Origin: Neoscytalidium dimidiatum
Taxonomy: Eukaryota; Ascomycota; Dothideomycetes; Botryosphaeriales; Botryosphaeriaceae
Length of the DNA: 64,000 nucleotides
Assembly (NCBI GenBank): GCA_037367355.1
Contig: CM074696.1
Span: forward strand, 1 to 64,000
Reading direction: 5' to 3'
The notes under the pieces were generated by a model. That model was not told where the DNA came from, did not search any database, and was given only the letters and a program-made list of their open reading frames with translations. Of this stretch, positions 61,466 through 64,000 are shown in pieces (position 1 is the first letter of the stretch; the number at the start of each line of letters is the position of its first letter). The translations under genes and the position numbers were made by a program.

Positions 61466-63131
61466 ATGGCGACAGACGCAAGCGGGCCCCCTCCACCGGG
61501 CGAGCGCCATCCAGGTAAGTCACTCTCGCCGTCCATTGGCGAAGCCCATCCAGCAGCCATGCTAACCGCGGATGGCAGTGAGATGGCACCGGTCAACATT
61601 CTACAACATGACCATTCTCGGCCTTTGCAACCTTTCTGCCCCGGGAATCTGGATTGCTATGAATTCGCTTGGTGCCGGTGGCGCTGCCTCTCCCAAGGTG
61701 GTCAATGCAGCCAACGCACTGACCTTCTGCCTCATGGTGGTCTCCTGCTATTTTTCAAGTGTCATCGTCCACTACATCGGCATCAAAGGATCGCTGATCT
61801 TCGGAACGTCAGTATCTGACCCTGTCGCACGTGATACTCAGCAGCTAATTTTACTGCAGCCTGGGATATGCTCCATTTGCCGCTGGCCTCTACACGAACA
61901 ACCGCTACGGCACGAACTGGCTGATGCTGTTCGGTGCTGCCCTCTGCGGCATCTCCGCCGGGGTTTTCTGGATGGCCGAGGCTGCCATCGCTATTGCGTA
62001 CCCAGAGCCGTGGAATCGAGGAAAAGCGTTGGGTTACTGGCTCACCTACCGTCTCTCCGGCCAGATCTTGGGCGGCGCCATCAACCTCGGACTGAACGCG
62101 AACAACAACAAAGCCGGGAAAGTGTCTTACACGGTGTTCCTGGTCTTCATCGCAATCCAGGCCGCGGGGCCTTTCGTCGCTCTCCTGCTGAACAATCCAT
62201 CCGCTGTTGAGCGGCAGGATGGCAAGAAGGTGAGCCTGTCGATTGTCCAGAATCCGTGGTACGAAATCAGGGCCACGACCCGGAACTTTTTCAAGCCGAA
62301 GTTTCTCCTCGTCGTCCTGTTCATTGGGCAGGCCGTCTTTTCAGAAGCCGTGTTCTTCACATATCTTGCAAGTAAGTATGAGAACTTACCTTTGACTCCG
62401 CTTGTGCTTACGAAAAACCAGCGTGGTTCACCGTTCGCTCAAGAGCGCTGGGATCTTTCCTCTCCGGAATTGTTGCCGTCCTTTCAGGGAACGTATTGGG
62501 GGTACGTCCAAAAGCTCGCCGAATGATGTACAAAACAGCTGACCGCATTGAAGCTTTGGCTCGATCGTGCTAAGGTCTCTCTGAAAACACGCACAAGAAG
62601 CACCTTTTTCATTCTGGTCATCCTTCAAGGTGCCTGGTGGACTTGGGCCACCGTGTTGGTGTCACGCTTCAGACACACCAGGCCGACCTACGACTGGGAC
62701 GACTCCGCATTCGGTGCGGCTTTTGCTGTCTACATCTTCCTGACTATCGGGTTTCAACTGAACTACCTGTTCTTGTGAGTACTTACAACCTCCCTATGAA
62801 ACGCCACGGGCTAATCGTTGCTAGGTACTTTATTGTCACCAACCTTGCTGAAGGCGAGGAAGAGGTCATCAGATACGCTGCGTTGTTGCGCGGAGTGGAG
62901 TCCGCGTGGCAGGCCGTGAGTTATGGCTTGACCTCGCTCCCTCTCTTTGCTGAAGTTGGAGGCGTGTATTTCTCATTCGTGCTGTGGGGAATCGCCATAT
63001 GGCCAGCTTGGCTCGTGTTGAAACACTTTGGGCAGACGGAGTCGGGACTTACTTCAGCCGCAACGGTGGAGTCAAGCGAAGACAGTGATGTAGCTGAAGT
63101 GAAGGTGGAACCTAAGGCCGAAACGTCATAA
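61466..63131 (+). CDS. UNC93-like major facilitator (DUF895 type)
   Basis: Six exons (61466-61514, 61579-61807, 61860-62371, 62422-62501, 62539-62774, 62825-63131) sum to 1413 bp, 470 residues. Sequence landmarks of fungal UNC93/DUF895 proteins are present: FYNMTILGLCNLSAPGIWIA, SLGAGG near the first helices, YAPFAAGLYTNNRYG, GALCGISAGVFWMAEAAIAI, GKALGYWLTYRLSGQILGGA, and a late NLAEGEEEVIRYAALLRGVE. About 11 membrane helices. UNC93 was first known as a potassium-channel regulator; the fungal members are membrane proteins of unknown cargo. The fourth intron (62502-62538) is only 37 bp, unusually short, yet it is needed to keep the frame. Confidence 0.85.
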
Positions 63132-63348
63132 TCCTGTGCCTGTGGGACGAAAGAAGATTTTTATAATCATTAGACCGGCTCGATTTTGAAGAGTTGAGTA
63201 CAAGTGCAGATTATAGGTTTCTTGCGGAGATTCTGGTAGTAAGATAGAGTGAAAAGTTAGACTTTCCAAGGAAGTACTTTGAGTGAAGCTCTAAAAAGGC
63301 AGGAAATCTTCTCCAATTCTTTTCCGATATTCTCAGCCCTTGAAAGCC

Positions 63349-64000
63349 CTACAGCAACATGTGAAACTCTCTTGCATGCCTCCTCCCTTTGTACCACCCC
63401 TTTACCAACTGTGGGTCGGCAGCAGCTTGACCATCAGCTATCAGGCTGGATATGTTCCTCCTGCCTACCGCATCAAGATTATGATGCCACTCGTCAGCCG
63501 TGTCTGTAATAATCCAGTTGAAGCCCTGCTTTAGGATCCAGTCGAAGTCGGACCGGTAATCATGATCGCCGACCGCTAACGTGTCAAGTAGGACTGGCGC
63601 TGCATTATCTTGGAAAACAAACACGGAGTTGTTGGTGCGAATGTCCTCTGGTAGTGTGTAGTTGGCAGTGTCAAAGCTTGAAAATGATGATCCTGTTAGT
63701 CTATTTTGCTCCTTACCGATGAAAATGTATAGCGAATGTAGAATAGAGACTTACGAAGTGAGGTTCAGTGTTGTAGGCTGGATGAAATCACCGATAGCGA
63801 AGCTGAAGTAGTTTTAGTAAGGCTGGACAGATAGCCTGTAACTCCGAATTTCCAACACTTACAAGATACCCGATGTCCTAAAGGTGTCCTCGGTAGATTC
63901 CTCGCTCTCCACGTAATCTAATAGATGTTGAAGAGCGCCTCCCGTCGACTGCAATTCGATCTCGGCGCTGATCGTGTAATTTGTGGTCCCAAAGGCCTTC
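63349..64000 (-). CDS. C-terminal part of an unidentified multi-exon gene (runs off the window)
   Basis: Three exons are visible on the minus strand: 64000-63863, 63802-63755 and 63676-63349, joined by GT-AG introns that keep the frame; the gene continues past the right edge. The protein reads ...EIELQSTGGALQHLLDYVES... then FAIGDFIQPTTLNL and SVFVFQDNAAPVLLDTLAVG, RSDFDWILKQGFNWIITDTA, and ends HAREFHMLL. ILKQGFNWIITDTADEW resembles the last strands of a TIM-barrel phosphodiesterase (PLC-like/GDPD type), but the catalytic residues would lie outside the window. Identity unconfirmed. Confidence 0.5.

Overview
The window is nuclear DNA of a filamentous ascomycete (Pezizomycotina). Genes are interrupted by 45-90 bp introns with GTAAGT-type donors and CTAAC/CTGAC-type branch points. 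The right half carries families typical of these fungi: a phenol-hydroxylase-type flavoprotein, a UNC93-like transporter, a galactose-oxidase/Kelch membrane protein, a secreted L-amino-acid oxidase and an isochorismatase hydrolase. Dothideomycetes is my best guess, but that is inference. There are no rRNA genes, no convincing tRNA and no CRISPR array.

Region 1, about 0.6-31 kb: an accessory-looking island of about 16 mostly unrecognised genes. Exceptions are a SNF2-type ATPase (7.8-10.8 kb), a UPF1/DNA2-like SF1 helicase (17.8-21.1 kb), an FHA-like tail-anchored protein, an F-box-like protein and several coiled-coil or disordered proteins. Two unknown genes (13.1-14.2 and 22.2-23.4 kb) are paralogues. 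I saw no transposase, tyrosine recombinase, integrase or capsid gene.

The main discovery is in this island. I found 21 short inverted repeats built on one plan: 5- to 7-bp arms of changing sequence, always ending CA...TG, around a 3-nt centre CAN, so the middle reads CACANTG. They fall in or just before 13 genes. In 20 of 21 cases CACANTG is on the coding strand, which points to an RNA hairpin (C-ACANU-G pentaloop) rather than a DNA-binding site. Four sit at or just upstream of a start codon, and one gene has three exactly 72 bp apart. By eye I found none with arms of 5 bp or more in 31-64 kb. A perfect 28-bp inverted repeat lies at 31.1 kb, where the island ends.

Region 2, about 31-41 kb: gene-poor, with a SUMO-like fragment, a possible small secreted protein and an AT-rich, stop-riddled stretch. 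Region 3, about 41-49 kb: catabolic genes in mixed condition: a broken biotin-protein ligase, an intact flavin monooxygenase, an isochorismatase hydrolase whose splice acceptor is duplicated by a 77-bp tandem repeat, a decayed short-chain dehydrogenase, and an L-amino-acid oxidase broken by one TAG. Region 4, about 50-64 kb: ordinary intron-containing genes (small membrane protein, Kelch membrane protein, protein methyltransferase, FAD monooxygenase fused to a membrane domain, UNC93-like transporter and the end of an unidentified gene). In the spliced genes I reconstructed by hand, exon lengths sum to a multiple of three.
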